NCBI GenBank assembly: GCA_015272155.1
Contig: JACYME010000062.1
Span: forward strand, 1 to 41,067
Source: Leptolyngbyaceae cyanobacterium T60_A2020_046
GTDB taxonomy: Bacteria; Cyanobacteriota; Cyanobacteriia; Phormidesmidales; Phormidesmidaceae
Reading direction: 5' to 3'
Length of the DNA stretch: 41,067 nt
Shown here: positions 26,570-34,920 of the stretch, piece by piece
Layout: every line of letters starts with the position of its first letter
How positions within the stretch are numbered: the stretch's first letter is position 1
Notes under the pieces: model-generated
The model's database searches: none
The model's input: the letters and a program-made list of their open reading frames with translations, nothing else
Told to the model about the DNA's origin: nothing
Program-made: the position numbers and the translations under genes

Positions 26570-27481
26570 CTACAGGGCAGTGGGCAAGGCCGCACTAGAT
26601 AAGACGAGATGGGGTAAGGTGTCGTACCAAACATCCGGGGGAAACGGAAAATGCTGGTAGCCAACTCGTAGTAAGCAAAGCCCTTGGGCGGGCGCGGCGT
26701 ACTTGACGCGATCGCGCTGCTGGGTCTGCCAGAGATGCGTAAAGTCCCCCACCCCCATCAGCCCCCGCCCAACCTCCACCAACAAACCGATGATGAGGCG
26801 CACCATCCCGTACAAGAACCCACTGGCCTGTAGCTCAACGATGCAAAAGGGCGATCGGCGATAGCATTTCGCCTCCCAAACATTCACCCAGGAATGCGCC
26901 CGACCAGAACCCGCCCGGTGAAAGGCTGTCAATTCATGGTGACCCACAAGGGGAGACAGGGCATCTTGCATGGCGACCTCATCTAGCGGCTCATAATAGT
27001 AGTGCCAGGCGTAAGGACGCACAAACAAGTTCGGAAGTGGATCCGTGTAGATGGTGTACCGATAACGACGCCACTCGGCAGAAAACTGAGCGTGCCACTG
27101 ATCGGGTACAGCAGCCGAAGAACGAATCACAATGTCTGGAGGCAACCGATGATTCAAAATCGCAGCCCATCGGTAGGCTGGAATGATGGCAGGAGCATCA
27201 AAGTGAGCAACTTGAGCTGCGGCGTGAACACCGGCATCGGTTCGTCCTGCCCCATGCAGGGTCACAAACGTTCCGAGAACTTGACGAATCACTGCTTCGA
27301 TCTCACCCTGGACGGTTCGCTCCCTCGCTTGCCGCTGCCAGCCATGAAATCGAGTGCCCACATACTGAATGACTAAGGCAATGCGTTGGCGGTCTTTCCA
27401 TTGGCCCGTTGAGTCAGCACTGATCTGATCGATAAGCGTAGAAGGCTCCTTTACCATTGCACTGAATGCCCCTAGTACCAT
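26570..27481 (-). CDS. truA: tRNA pseudouridine38-40 synthase
   Basis: TruA makes pseudouridine at positions 38-40 of the tRNA anticodon arm. The 303-residue protein has the catalytic aspartate in GAGRTDAGVHA and family segments YVGTRFHGWQRQ, EIEAVIRQVLGT and LPPDIVIRSS. The start is ambiguous because a 24-bp tandem duplication repeats the ATG and its upstream AGGGGC: the ATG may be 27481 or 27457, differing by eight residues (VLGAFSAM). The gene begins 15 bases after the rplQ stop. Confidence 0.93.
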   Translation of the reverse strand: MVLGAFSAMVKEPSTLIDQISADSTGQWKDRQRIALVIQYVGTRFHGWQRQARERTVQGEIEAVIRQVLGTFVTLHGAGRTDAGVHAAAQVAHFDAPAIIPAYRWAAILNHRLPPDIVIRSSAAVPDQWHAQFSAEWRRYRYTIYTDPLPNLFVRPYAWHYYYEPLDEVAMQDALSPLVGHHELTAFHRAGSGRAHSWVNVWEAKCYRRSPFCIVELQASGFLYGMVRLIIGLLVEVGRGLMGVGDFTHLWQTQQRDRVKYAAPAQGLCLLRVGYQHFPFPPDVWYDTLPHLVLSSAALPTAL

Positions 27482-27499
27482 TGCACTGAATGCCCCTAG
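27452..27499. repeat. 24-bp exact tandem duplication at the rplQ-truA junction
   Basis: Two identical 24-base units lie head to tail at 27452-27475 and 27476-27499. On the minus strand each unit holds CTAGGGGC and an ATG, so the first truA start codon and its possible ribosome binding site are duplicated. The TAG stop of rplQ falls in the upstream unit. Confidence 0.92.
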
Positions 27500-27846
27500 G
27501 TCAACTCAATGATGGCCATTTCAGCATTATCACCCCGACGACTGACCGTACGCACAATACGGGTATAGCCGCCGTTGCGATCGCCATAGCGTTCATTTGC
27601 CTGTTCAAACAAGGCATGGACAAGCTGCTTGTCGTACAAATAGCCCATCGCCCGTCGTCGGGCAGCCAACGACCCATCCTTCGCCAAGGTAATCATGTGC
27701 TCTGCTTCAGAGCGCACTGCCTTTGCGCGGGTTTTGGTCGTAGTGATGCGGCCATGCCGAATCAGCTCAGTGGTCAAGGCCCGAAGTAGGGCTCGACGCT
27801 GATCAGCAGGCTTGCCTAATTGAGGTATGCGGCGACCGTGGCGCAT
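27496..27846 (-). CDS. rplQ: Ribosomal protein L17
   Basis: The 116-residue protein has the L17 hallmarks: [34 protein letters not shown] and [23 protein letters not shown]. It follows rpoA by 96 bases and precedes truA by 15 bases, as is standard in cyanobacteria. Confidence 0.96.
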   Translation of the reverse strand: MRHGRRIPQLGKPADQRRALLRALTTELIRHGRITTTKTRAKAVRSEAEHMITLAKDGSLAARRRAMGYLYDKQLVHALFEQANERYGDRNGGYTRIVRTVSRRGDNAEMAIIELT

Positions 27847-27913
27847 TTCAAACGTTCCCCCTTAAAACACATCGACAACAAAAATCCGAAGCTAGCCAGC
27901 CTCGGAAGTTGCT

Positions 27914-27930
27914 CCTCAGAACATCTGAGG
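27914..27930 (-). other. Hairpin in the rpoA-rplQ gap
   Basis: A perfect 7-bp stem, CCTCAGA (27914-27920) with TCTGAGG (27924-27930), closes a 3-base loop in the 96-base rpoA-rplQ spacer. A second pairing, CCGA..TCGG, lies just beside it at about 27886-27905. There is no U-tract, so it is more likely an RNA processing or stability element than a terminator. Confidence 0.35.
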
Positions 27931-27942
27931 AAGACACCAAAC

Positions 27943-28890
27943 CTAAGAAGGCTTGGCAGACTTTTCAGCCGGAAGTGTAATGCCAAGCCGTTGCTGCAGC
28001 GCTTCAATGACTTCCTCGGCTGACTTTTGCCCAAAATTCTTGATCTCCAGGAGATCCTCTTGGGTGTAATCCAATAAGTCAGACACAGAATTAATTTGAG
28101 CCCGCTTCAGACAGTTGTAGGCACGCACCGAAAGCTGAAGTTCTTCAATCGGGATCTGGTTCGCAGGATCCTCTTCCCGAGACTCCTCATCGGGTTTGGG
28201 CTCTAGCGTGACATCCTTCAGCGGGCTGAAGAGATCCACCAGAATCGCAGCGGCCTCACTCATCGCCTGCTGGGGCGTGATGCTTCCATTTGTCCAAACT
28301 TCCAGTAAGAGACGATCCTTCGTCAACGCACCGCCTTCTAGCACATCCTCAACGGTGTAATTTACCTTACGGACAGGCATAAACACCGCGTCAATTTGCA
28401 TAAAGTCGAGGGCAGCGGTTTCATCACGGCCCCGATCAACAGCACGATACCCCTCGCCAACTTCAATACGGAACTCCATCTCTAACGTATGGCCTTCCGC
28501 GACTGAAGCGATGTACTGATTGGGGTTAACCACTTCAACCTCCGAGGGCAAATCAAAGTGGCCTGAGGTTACTTTGGCAGGGCCTTGAACCACTAGACGC
28601 CCAATCTGCGGTTGCGATGAATAGCTCTTGAGGACGATCTCCTTCATGTTGAGGAGGATGTCAAGAACATCTTCTCTCACGCCCGGAACCGTGGAAAACT
28701 CGTGGGTCGCCCCTGCGATACGAACAGAGGTGACCGCTGCCCCGCTCAAGTTTGATAGCAATACCCGACGAAGGGCATTGCCCACCGTAATACCCTGGCT
28801 GCGCTCTAACGGCTCGATCGCAAATCGACTGTAGTGATTTTGATCGGCGTCAACGGATGACTCGACACATTCAACCTGGAACTGCGCCAC
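27943..28890 (-). CDS. rpoA: RNA polymerase alpha subunit
   Basis: The 315-residue protein has a complete alpha N-terminal domain for dimerisation and assembly (RFAIEPLERSQGITVGNALRRVLLSNLSGAAVTSVRI) and the C-terminal domain that binds UP elements and regulators (LSVRAYNCLKRAQINSVSDLLDY then IKNFGQKSAEEVIEAL). The linker at about 232-245 is acidic. It lies between rpsK and rplQ. Confidence 0.97.
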   Translation of the reverse strand: MAQFQVECVESSVDADQNHYSRFAIEPLERSQGITVGNALRRVLLSNLSGAAVTSVRIAGATHEFSTVPGVREDVLDILLNMKEIVLKSYSSQPQIGRLVVQGPAKVTSGHFDLPSEVEVVNPNQYIASVAEGHTLEMEFRIEVGEGYRAVDRGRDETAALDFMQIDAVFMPVRKVNYTVEDVLEGGALTKDRLLLEVWTNGSITPQQAMSEAAAILVDLFSPLKDVTLEPKPDEESREEDPANQIPIEELQLSVRAYNCLKRAQINSVSDLLDYTQEDLLEIKNFGQKSAEEVIEALQQRLGITLPAEKSAKPS

Positions 28891-28934
28891 AATGTGACCT
28901 CCCTAAACCTCACAAACGTGCATGTATCGGTGCC

Positions 28935-29327
28935 TTAAACGCGACGCCGCTTGGGCGGACGACAACCGTTGTGTGGGATAGGGGTCACATCGCGAATTAG
29001 CGTGATTTCCAGGCCAGCACCTTGCAGGGCCCGGATTGCTGTCTCACGACCAGCACCAGGGCCGCTGACCATCACCTCGATTTGCCGCATTCCCTGATCC
29101 ATCGCCCGACGGGCAGCGTTGTCTGCGGCGGTTTGGGCTGCAAAGGGAGTTCCTTTCTTTGCGCCTTTAAACCCACTTGCTCCAGCAGATGACCATGAAA
29201 TCGTCTCACCGTTAACATCTGAGATGGTCACGATGGTGTTATTAAAGGTTGACTGGATGTGTGCAACGCCGCTGGGGACATTCTTTTTGGGCTTCCGCCC
29301 CCCGGTTTTTCTGCTTGGTTTAGCCAT
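28935..29327 (-). CDS. rpsK: Ribosomal protein S11
   Basis: The 130-residue protein has [44 protein letters not shown], and the C-terminal [18 protein letters not shown] typical of S11. It lies in the order rpsM-rpsK-rpoA, 119 bases after rpsM. Confidence 0.97.
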   Translation of the reverse strand: MAKPSRKTGGRKPKKNVPSGVAHIQSTFNNTIVTISDVNGETISWSSAGASGFKGAKKGTPFAAQTAADNAARRAMDQGMRQIEVMVSGPGAGRETAIRALQGAGLEITLIRDVTPIPHNGCRPPKRRRV

Positions 29328-29446
29328 AGCCTGCCTATCTATCCGACGACTCTAATCTCTCTGTACAAATTCAAGAACATGCCACACTAAAGTGTTCAAA
29401 AAGCGGCCACCTTCGGGGCTCTACCTTCTTAAACCTGAGCGACAGT

Positions 29447-29827
29447 CTATTTCTTAGGAGCTTTCTTCTTACCTGCGACAGTGCGACGACCCCCTCGCCG
29501 AGTCCGGGCGTTGGTGCGTGTCCGCTGCCCTCGAACGGGAAGACCGGCACGGTGGCGACGTCCCCGGTAGCATCCGATATCCATCAGGCGCTTGATGTTC
29601 ATTCCTTCCCAACGACGCAGATCACCTTCGACCTGATAGTCGTTTTCAACGGAGTCGCGCAACTTGGCAACATCTTCGTCAGTTAGGTCACGCACTCGAA
29701 CATCAGGATTGACGCCTGTTTTGTCGAGTATCGCTTTAGACCGACTCAAGCCAATGCCGTAAATATAGGTCAGACCAATCTCAACCCGCTTGTCTCTGGG
29801 CAGGTCAACGCCAGCAATCCGTGCCAC
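29447..29827 (-). CDS. rpsM: Ribosomal protein S13
   Basis: The 126-residue protein has [26 protein letters not shown], the helix-hairpin-helix region, and the basic C-terminal [21 protein letters not shown] that contacts tRNA. It is 108 bases downstream of rpmJ on the same strand. Confidence 0.97.
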   Translation of the reverse strand: MARIAGVDLPRDKRVEIGLTYIYGIGLSRSKAILDKTGVNPDVRVRDLTDEDVAKLRDSVENDYQVEGDLRRWEGMNIKRLMDIGCYRGRRHRAGLPVRGQRTRTNARTRRGGRRTVAGKKKAPKK

Positions 29828-29935
29828 TGCCTACTTCTCCCCTAGTCTTTCTCTGGATTCTTGCTACTTTTGATATGTCGCTGATGCGCTTGCTTTACTC
29901 AGACGCGCGATCGCATCTCAGCCGCCCCTCGATCG

Positions 29936-30049
29936 CTAGCCTTGACGCTGCTTATGCTTAGGGTTTGAGCAAATCACCATCACTCGCCCCTTGCGGCGAA
30001 TGACGCGACATTTGTCACACATTTTGCGAACGGATGCGCGGACTTTCAT
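29936..30049 (-). CDS. rpmJ: Ribosomal protein L36
   Basis: The small 37-residue protein starts [20 protein letters not shown] and ends KHKQRQG. It carries the zinc ligands C11, C14, C27 and H32. It is first in the minus-strand ribosomal operon. The start at 30049 is the canonical L36 start, with the promoter about 30 bases further upstream. Confidence 0.95.
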   Translation of the reverse strand: MKVRASVRKMCDKCRVIRRKGRVMVICSNPKHKQRQG

Positions 30050-30084
30050 GTCCCTATTTTTTTGCACTCCACTACAGAATTGCA

Positions 30085-30114
30085 ATCCTAGCAAAAGAGT
30101 GCAAGGTCAGTCAA
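30085..30114 (-). promoter_or_regulatory. Promoter of the rpmJ-rpoA operon
   Basis: On the minus strand TTGACT (30114-30109), an 18-base spacer and TAGGAT (30090-30085) form a good sigma70-type promoter. Transcription would start near 30078, about 30 bases before the rpmJ ATG. The 8-bp inverted repeat TTGCACTC (30062-30069) and GAGTGCAA (30097-30104) flanks the -10. Confidence 0.65.
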
Positions 30115-30267
30115 ACAGATGTTGTGAAATTGTGAAACCCTAGATGCTGCCCTGGATGACTTGCTGAAGCGATGTCAAGTATCCATTTGTTCTCTATCGA
30201 TTTCCAAGCGCCTGTAGGCTGAGCCAATGATTGGCTGCTGCGAACTCATTCTAAGACTAGCTTCCCA
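30115..30267. other. Spacer between psb27 terminator and rpmJ promoter
   Basis: About 150 bases with no open frame of interest and no RNA gene that I recognise. The infA, adk and secY genes often found upstream of rpmJ are absent. Confidence 0.4.
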
Positions 30268-30332
30268 AAGAAAAACCGCCAACTTTTACCTGGGGAATCG
30301 TTAGCGGTCTACCTGGGGAATCGTTAGCGGTC
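30268..30332 (-). terminator. psb27 terminator with a duplicated arm
   Basis: On the minus strand ACCGCTAAC (30308-30300) pairs with GTTGGCGGT (30283-30275) as nine base pairs with one G-U, followed by TTTTTCTTT. The 5' arm lies in a 23-bp exact tandem duplication (30287-30309 and 30310-30332), so a second copy of the arm (30331-30323) is available upstream. Confidence 0.68.
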
Positions 30333-30338
30333 GTATGG

Positions 30339-30360
30339 ATGATCAAAGCATGATCAAAGC
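30339..30360. repeat. 11-bp exact tandem duplication
   Basis: ATGATCAAAGC occurs twice head to tail, at 30339-30349 and 30350-30360, between the psb27 stop codon and its terminator. It lies next to the separate 23-bp duplication at 30287-30332. Confidence 0.9.
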
Positions 30361-30376
30361 AACGAGAAGCCGATGG

Positions 30377-30781
30377 TTATGCCCCGCGTTTCAGGGCTGC
30401 CTCGACCTGCTTAAATTCTTGCTCGAGGCGGTTCTTGAGCTTTTCTGGCACTGGCCGGTTCGGATAAGAGCTATAGTGCCCCGCCAGGGCATTCAGCGCG
30501 GTGCGAATGGTGGTGAATGAGCTTAGGGTCGCGACGCTGGTGTTGCGGCGGTAGCGCGACGCAAAATCGTTGATGAGATTCCGCGCTTCAGCTTCGGCGG
30601 CTTTTTTGCCTGGATCGTCATCGGGGAGGTTAATGGCGGTGCGGAGACTATCGATAACGGTCAGGGTGTCTTGGCTATAGTTACCCGTCATTTGTCCGCT
30701 AACGCCGCCACTGCTACACCCAGTCAGCCCGATCATGGCAACCAGAACAATGGCAATTAAGCGTGTAAAAAGCTGTCTCAT
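30377..30781 (-). CDS. psb27: Photosystem II assembly lipoprotein Psb27
   Basis: Psb27 binds CP43 on the lumenal side of photosystem II during assembly and repair, before the manganese cluster is made. The 134-residue precursor has a lipoprotein signal peptide with lipobox LTGC, the modified cysteine being C22. The mature part is a four-helix bundle pattern with the family segments NYSQDTLTVIDSLRTAINLP, DFASRYRRNTSV, SSFTTIRTALNALAGHYSSY and PVPEKLKNRLEQEF. It stands as a single gene with its own terminator. Confidence 0.95.
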   Translation of the reverse strand: MRQLFTRLIAIVLVAMIGLTGCSSGGVSGQMTGNYSQDTLTVIDSLRTAINLPDDDPGKKAAEAEARNLINDFASRYRRNTSVATLSSFTTIRTALNALAGHYSSYPNRPVPEKLKNRLEQEFKQVEAALKRGA

Positions 30782-31052
30782 GGATATCTCAAAGAACGAA
30801 GGAGCAAAGCGAACGTGCTAACCAGTGCAAAGCAATTCTAATGAAGCCATCTTACCGCGTTGCGGAAGGCGCTTCACAAGATCGTTCTGGATGTACGCTG
30901 CCCAGCATTTCAACCGATTCTATTGTGTCCACACGCTTGGTTTTCTGTGGCGGAAGTCTCTCTGCCCGGTTGAAGGATGCCCCTTGACCCTTGACCCTGT
31001 ACACCCTGCGCCCTAGCTATCGCTGAAATGGAGATCGTGACGCCGCCCGCGA

Positions 31053-32885
31053 TTAGGCAGGATAGATACGGATCCGGCGATTGGGCTCGTCTCCAAAGCT
31101 GAGGGATTTCAGGCGATAGTGTTCGGCCAGTTCGTGCTGCATTTTGCGAATGCGGGCAGAGCGGGGTAATAACTCAACGGGTTGTCCCTTGGGGATCACA
31201 ATCTGCTCTACTGCGAGTCGAGCCTCTTCCAAGGCCTCGATTTCGTCGGTGTCGCTGTTGCTGTGGGTGAAGAGATCGAGATGTTGTCCTGCTTTGAGGC
31301 TGTCGTCATCAATTTCGAGCAATCTCTGGAGCGATCGCGCAATTTGCGTCATGCTGTTGGATTTGACGGTGTGGATGGGAATTTGCCGAGCCTTCGCGAC
31401 CTGGCGCAGTTTCGAATGGTGCTGCACATGCGATCGCAGGGCCAGCACTGCATCTGCCATATCCAGATCCTTCGTCAACATCACGGGCAGCTTTAGCGTT
31501 TGAATCACCTGATCCAATTGGTGGCGACTAATGCCATAGGGATAAAGCCGCAGGAGGTCTTCACCATTGGGGCCAACCCAGCGATCGCCAGCCTCCGCTG
31601 CATCTGCCAGTGGCGACAGGACCGGAGTTTCTTCCGTCAGGGTGCGATCGAGCAAGGTTTGAAACGTATGTTGCTCTGCCGACAGCGGCACCACCTCAGC
31701 CGATTTAGTCGTACTTCGACTTGGCGGGGTCATGCGCCCAGAGGCACGCCAGCCCCCAGAGCCAAAGGAACCCTGCACCTTACCGCCTAGGCTTGAGGGT
31801 TGCGCAGCATCTGGCAATTCGTGGGTAATCAATACGCGGCCATTTTCGCCCACAGTGCGAATTTGAGAACTGGGTTGCCGTCCTCGCAGCAGGTGATCCA
31901 CGGTTTCGGACACGTTTTCGTGGATGATCCACCGCTGCCGTTCCAACATTTCCACCGCGATATCAAAGGTTGGTGGAGCCTTACGTTCCAGCACGCTCTT
32001 TTGGCTGCCGCGCCGCCGGGCCTCGTCATCCCCTAGGGTGACCGATTGAATGCCGCCGACTAAATCCGAAAGGGTCGGGTTTTTAATCAGGTTTTCCAGG
32101 CGATTGCCGTGGGCGGTGCCAATGAGCTGCACGCCACGCTCTGCGATCGTCCGGGCGGCGGTTGCTTCTAGTTCGGTGCCAATTTCATCAATCACAATCA
32201 CCTCGGGCATGTGATTTTCCACCGCCTCGACCATGACTTGGTGTTGCAGTTCTGGCTTCGCGACCTGCATGCGACGGGCTCGCCCAATCGCGGGATGGGG
32301 AATATCGCCGTCCCCTGCGATTTCGTTTGAGGTGTCAATAATCACCACCCGTTTTTGCAGATCATCGGCCAAAACTCGGGCAATCTCACGGAGGGCCGTA
32401 GTCTTGCCCACACCGGGGCGGCCCAACATCAGGATCGACTGGCCCCGTTCGACCAAATCTTGAATCAGGCCAATGGTGCCGAAGACGGCTCGCCCAACCC
32501 GACAGGTTAGACCAATGACATCGCCCGAGCGGTTTCGAATGGCGCTGATGCGGTGCAGCGTCTTCTCAATTCCGGCTCGGTTATCGCCCCCAAAGTAGCC
32601 CACCCGATCGATACAGTGATTTAGTTCATCGCGGCTGACGGGCTCATCTGCAAGATATTCTGCGCCTCCCGGGAAGCGGGCTTCGGGGCGTCGCCCGAGG
32701 TCGAGGACAACTTCGATAAGCTGGGCGCGCTGAGGATGATTGACCAACAACGCACGGAGGTTGTGGGGCAAGATTGCCAAAAGTCTATCAAGGTCGTCAT
32801 TCACTGCGGGGGATGGGGAGGTCACCTCTGGATTGGGGGTGGGCTGGGGACTCGAAGCCGAGGATGCGCCGTTGGAATTGACCAT
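31053..32885 (-). CDS. ycf45: Ycf45-like AAA ATPase with R3H domain
   Basis: The 610-residue protein has an N-terminal helical domain, an ATPase core with Walker A GRPGVGKTT at 155-163 and Walker B VIVIDEIGTE at 229-238, and a C-terminal R3H-type segment (RKMQHELAEHYRLKSLSFG) expected to bind single-stranded nucleic acid. The ATPase core resembles the sporulation ATPase SpoIIIAA. Homologues are encoded in red-lineage plastids as Ycf45 and in all cyanobacteria I know of. The biochemical role is not settled. ATG 32885 fits; the longer frame to 32975 overlaps ldpA. It lies 47 bases downstream of ldpA. Confidence 0.85.
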   Translation of the reverse strand: MVNSNGASSASSPQPTPNPEVTSPSPAVNDDLDRLLAILPHNLRALLVNHPQRAQLIEVVLDLGRRPEARFPGGAEYLADEPVSRDELNHCIDRVGYFGGDNRAGIEKTLHRISAIRNRSGDVIGLTCRVGRAVFGTIGLIQDLVERGQSILMLGRPGVGKTTALREIARVLADDLQKRVVIIDTSNEIAGDGDIPHPAIGRARRMQVAKPELQHQVMVEAVENHMPEVIVIDEIGTELEATAARTIAERGVQLIGTAHGNRLENLIKNPTLSDLVGGIQSVTLGDDEARRRGSQKSVLERKAPPTFDIAVEMLERQRWIIHENVSETVDHLLRGRQPSSQIRTVGENGRVLITHELPDAAQPSSLGGKVQGSFGSGGWRASGRMTPPSRSTTKSAEVVPLSAEQHTFQTLLDRTLTEETPVLSPLADAAEAGDRWVGPNGEDLLRLYPYGISRHQLDQVIQTLKLPVMLTKDLDMADAVLALRSHVQHHSKLRQVAKARQIPIHTVKSNSMTQIARSLQRLLEIDDDSLKAGQHLDLFTHSNSDTDEIEALEEARLAVEQIVIPKGQPVELLPRSARIRKMQHELAEHYRLKSLSFGDEPNRRIRIYPA

Positions 32886-32932
32886 AGCCGACTGGTGCAC
32901 TAAATAAACCAAGACTGACAGACGAAACTGCG

Positions 32933-34117
32933 TTACCCGTGGGGCAGCGGGGGGCCGATGCCCCGCACCGGGCACTCAACTGGGAAACGTGCCAGGAATT
33001 CTGCGGGGCGTTTGAGCGGAAGCATGAGGTGTTGCGCGATCGCGATCGCGTGCTGTAACTGATCAGGATGTTCTTCTAGCTTGAAGGGGCGGCGATTGCC
33101 CGGTGCCGTTGCGGAGGAGTTCGTCGCGTCTGCTTCCAATACTTCACTCAAGAGACGGCGGGCATAACTCCCATAGGCCACGCCCCCAAATCGGGGCCGA
33201 GAACCCTGCGCGATCGCGGTCTCCTGGGCAATCTTCGTCTTTTGCCGCAACCAGCCAAGCTGATGGAGTTTCGGTACGGTATACCCGTTGGTGCCTCCAG
33301 CCAGTTGCACAAATCCTGGTGGCCCTTGGGCCAACACCTTTTGACCCAAGCGCATGGTGGCGTGGGTTGTACCGTCGCCAATGTCCCCACTCATGGGGCG
33401 GCCATCGGTTTGCCAAATGAGCGGAATTGGTAGCGGCTGCAAGGCTTCATACAACCGCCAGAGGTAGGGAATCACGCCCTCGCCGTCGGGGCAGCTAATC
33501 GCCAATAGCTTGAGGTGCCCCACCCAAGGCTGTAGCTGGTGCCACAGGGCGAGAAAGGCTTCTTCGCGGTTGATTTGGGTATGAATTTCAATGGCGTCTA
33601 CCTGGGGTAGCAACTCAGGGGCGATCGCTGCTGGGCTCACTGCCGTGGATCGCGTGTGAATGGTTTGAATCGGGCAAACGGGCAGGCAGCGCCCACAACC
33701 GTAGCACCGAGATTCGAGCACGCCGATGGCCACAGGTGTCATCGCGATCGCGTCAGCCGGGCAGATCAGCTCACAGGGACGAGGACAATCCGCTGGGCAA
33801 TGTGCCGGATCAAACACCGCCTTACGAAAGTGCGGATCTTCACCATCGCAAAAGCTCACCATTAGCCACGGATCCCCTCCCGTTTCCCCATCCCCACGGG
33901 ATTGATGCTTGCGCCACTGGGCTGCACCTTGAAACGCCTCTTGCACCGCAGCAACGACAGCAGGATCGGCGGCAACATCAACGCAATCTGCACCCGCCAA
34001 GGTATAGGCAAGCGCTAGGTTACGAATGGCAGGAAGGTTTTGATAACTGGCTCCGCAGATGAGCTTAAACCAGCGACCCTCCTTTAGGGATAAGAAAGGA
34101 TGGTTTGTTTGAGTCAC
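32933..34117 (-). CDS. ldpA: LdpA-like iron-sulfur protein (circadian input)
   Basis: LdpA in Synechococcus elongatus is an iron-sulfur protein that senses redox state and adjusts the circadian period with light. The 394-residue protein has the N-terminal FKLICGASYQNLPAIRNLALAYTLAGADCVDVAADP, a first cysteine cluster in HCPADCPRPCELICPADAI and a second in CYGCGRCLPVCPIQTIHTRS, which fit two 4Fe-4S centres, then FVQLAGGTNGYTV and a C-terminal family segment. It is somewhat longer than the S. elongatus protein as I remember it (about 350). It lies 147 bases after ndhN, an arrangement seen in other cyanobacteria. Confidence 0.88.
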   Translation of the reverse strand: MTQTNHPFLSLKEGRWFKLICGASYQNLPAIRNLALAYTLAGADCVDVAADPAVVAAVQEAFQGAAQWRKHQSRGDGETGGDPWLMVSFCDGEDPHFRKAVFDPAHCPADCPRPCELICPADAIAMTPVAIGVLESRCYGCGRCLPVCPIQTIHTRSTAVSPAAIAPELLPQVDAIEIHTQINREEAFLALWHQLQPWVGHLKLLAISCPDGEGVIPYLWRLYEALQPLPIPLIWQTDGRPMSGDIGDGTTHATMRLGQKVLAQGPPGFVQLAGGTNGYTVPKLHQLGWLRQKTKIAQETAIAQGSRPRFGGVAYGSYARRLLSEVLEADATNSSATAPGNRRPFKLEEHPDQLQHAIAIAQHLMLPLKRPAEFLARFPVECPVRGIGPPLPHG

Positions 34118-34264
34118 CCTTTTATGCTAGCGCTTCCTTTGAAAATGACGAGATCACACTCGAAACTTTCTGGAGAGGCTTGCTTTCGCAGGCTTCTCGC
34201 CCGGTTTTCTTAACTGAGCTATTCCCTGATCCTCGGGGTCTAAGTATTCTCAAAAGTTGGGGGC

Positions 34265-34741
34265 TTAGGCCGTCGCTAACAGATTTGTCAACGGTGTCCA
34301 GCTAAATTGGCGATCGCCGCCCACTTCTAACACTACCTTGACCTGGGGCAGTTCTTGGGGAAGCTGGGCCAAATAGCTCAGCTCTTGGCGGCTCAATATA
34401 TTTGCCTCTAGTACCCACAGCACCAGACCCTTCGCCTTGGGAGACAGGGACTCTAGGCGGTAGGACAAAATCGGCGGCACAAAATACACATCCCCCACAG
34501 CGGCGGAAGACCCGACCGTTTTTTTGCCCAAGTGAGGGGGGCGAACGCCATGCACATCTGTCAGATAGGCGGAGAGGTCGCCGAGCCCCCGCGCAGTCAG
34601 GTTAATGCTTTCATATCCTGCGGCTCGCAAGCGTCGCTGATAGCGTCCTTCAAAGCCACCTTCGAGGGGCATTCGCACCGCGAGGGCCCCTGCCGACTCC
34701 AGATCTTTGATGAATTGCTTGCCTGTGATGAGTAGTGCCAT
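34265..34741 (-). CDS. ndhN: NAD(P)H-quinone oxidoreductase subunit N
   Basis: NdhN is a cyanobacteria- and plant-specific subunit of the hydrophilic arm of the thylakoid NDH-1 complex, which works in respiration and cyclic electron flow. The 158-residue protein starts MALLITGKQFIKDLESAGALAV and has the family segments EGGFEGRYQRRLRAAGY and DVHGVRPPHLGKK. It has no membrane helix. A promoter-like pair lies about 90 bases upstream. Confidence 0.95.
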   Translation of the reverse strand: MALLITGKQFIKDLESAGALAVRMPLEGGFEGRYQRRLRAAGYESINLTARGLGDLSAYLTDVHGVRPPHLGKKTVGSSAAVGDVYFVPPILSYRLESLSPKAKGLVLWVLEANILSRQELSYLAQLPQELPQVKVVLEVGGDRQFSWTPLTNLLATA

Positions 34742-34806
34742 GTTTCCTCACTAAACCAGCCAACTGTGCAACCTTAGGGCCGTCGGGCGGTGAGAACCGA
34801 CGATGC

Positions 34807-34859
34807 AGCCCTGCGCGAGGGCTCTTGTCATTATCGGCATCAACCCGCTTCTCTGACAA
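34807..34859 (-). promoter_or_regulatory. ndhN promoter and 5' hairpins
   Basis: On the minus strand TTGTCA (34859-34854), an 18-base spacer and GATAAT (34835-34830) form a good promoter. The RNA would start near 34823, right at a hairpin AGCCCT/AGGGCT (34807-34823). A second hairpin, CGTCGG/CCGACG, lies at 34781-34802. The leader is about 80 bases. Confidence 0.6.
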
Positions 34860-34920
34860 ATGAAATCTGCGGAATTAAGCCATTGCCGCCAGTTATCGGG
34901 CAAGGGCGATCGCGGTTGAC

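Noticed and set aside
33030-33055. Tandem GCGATCGC cluster as a replication origin or repeat array
   Set aside because: HIP1 sites occur throughout the window; this cluster is not exceptional and no DnaA boxes are seen.
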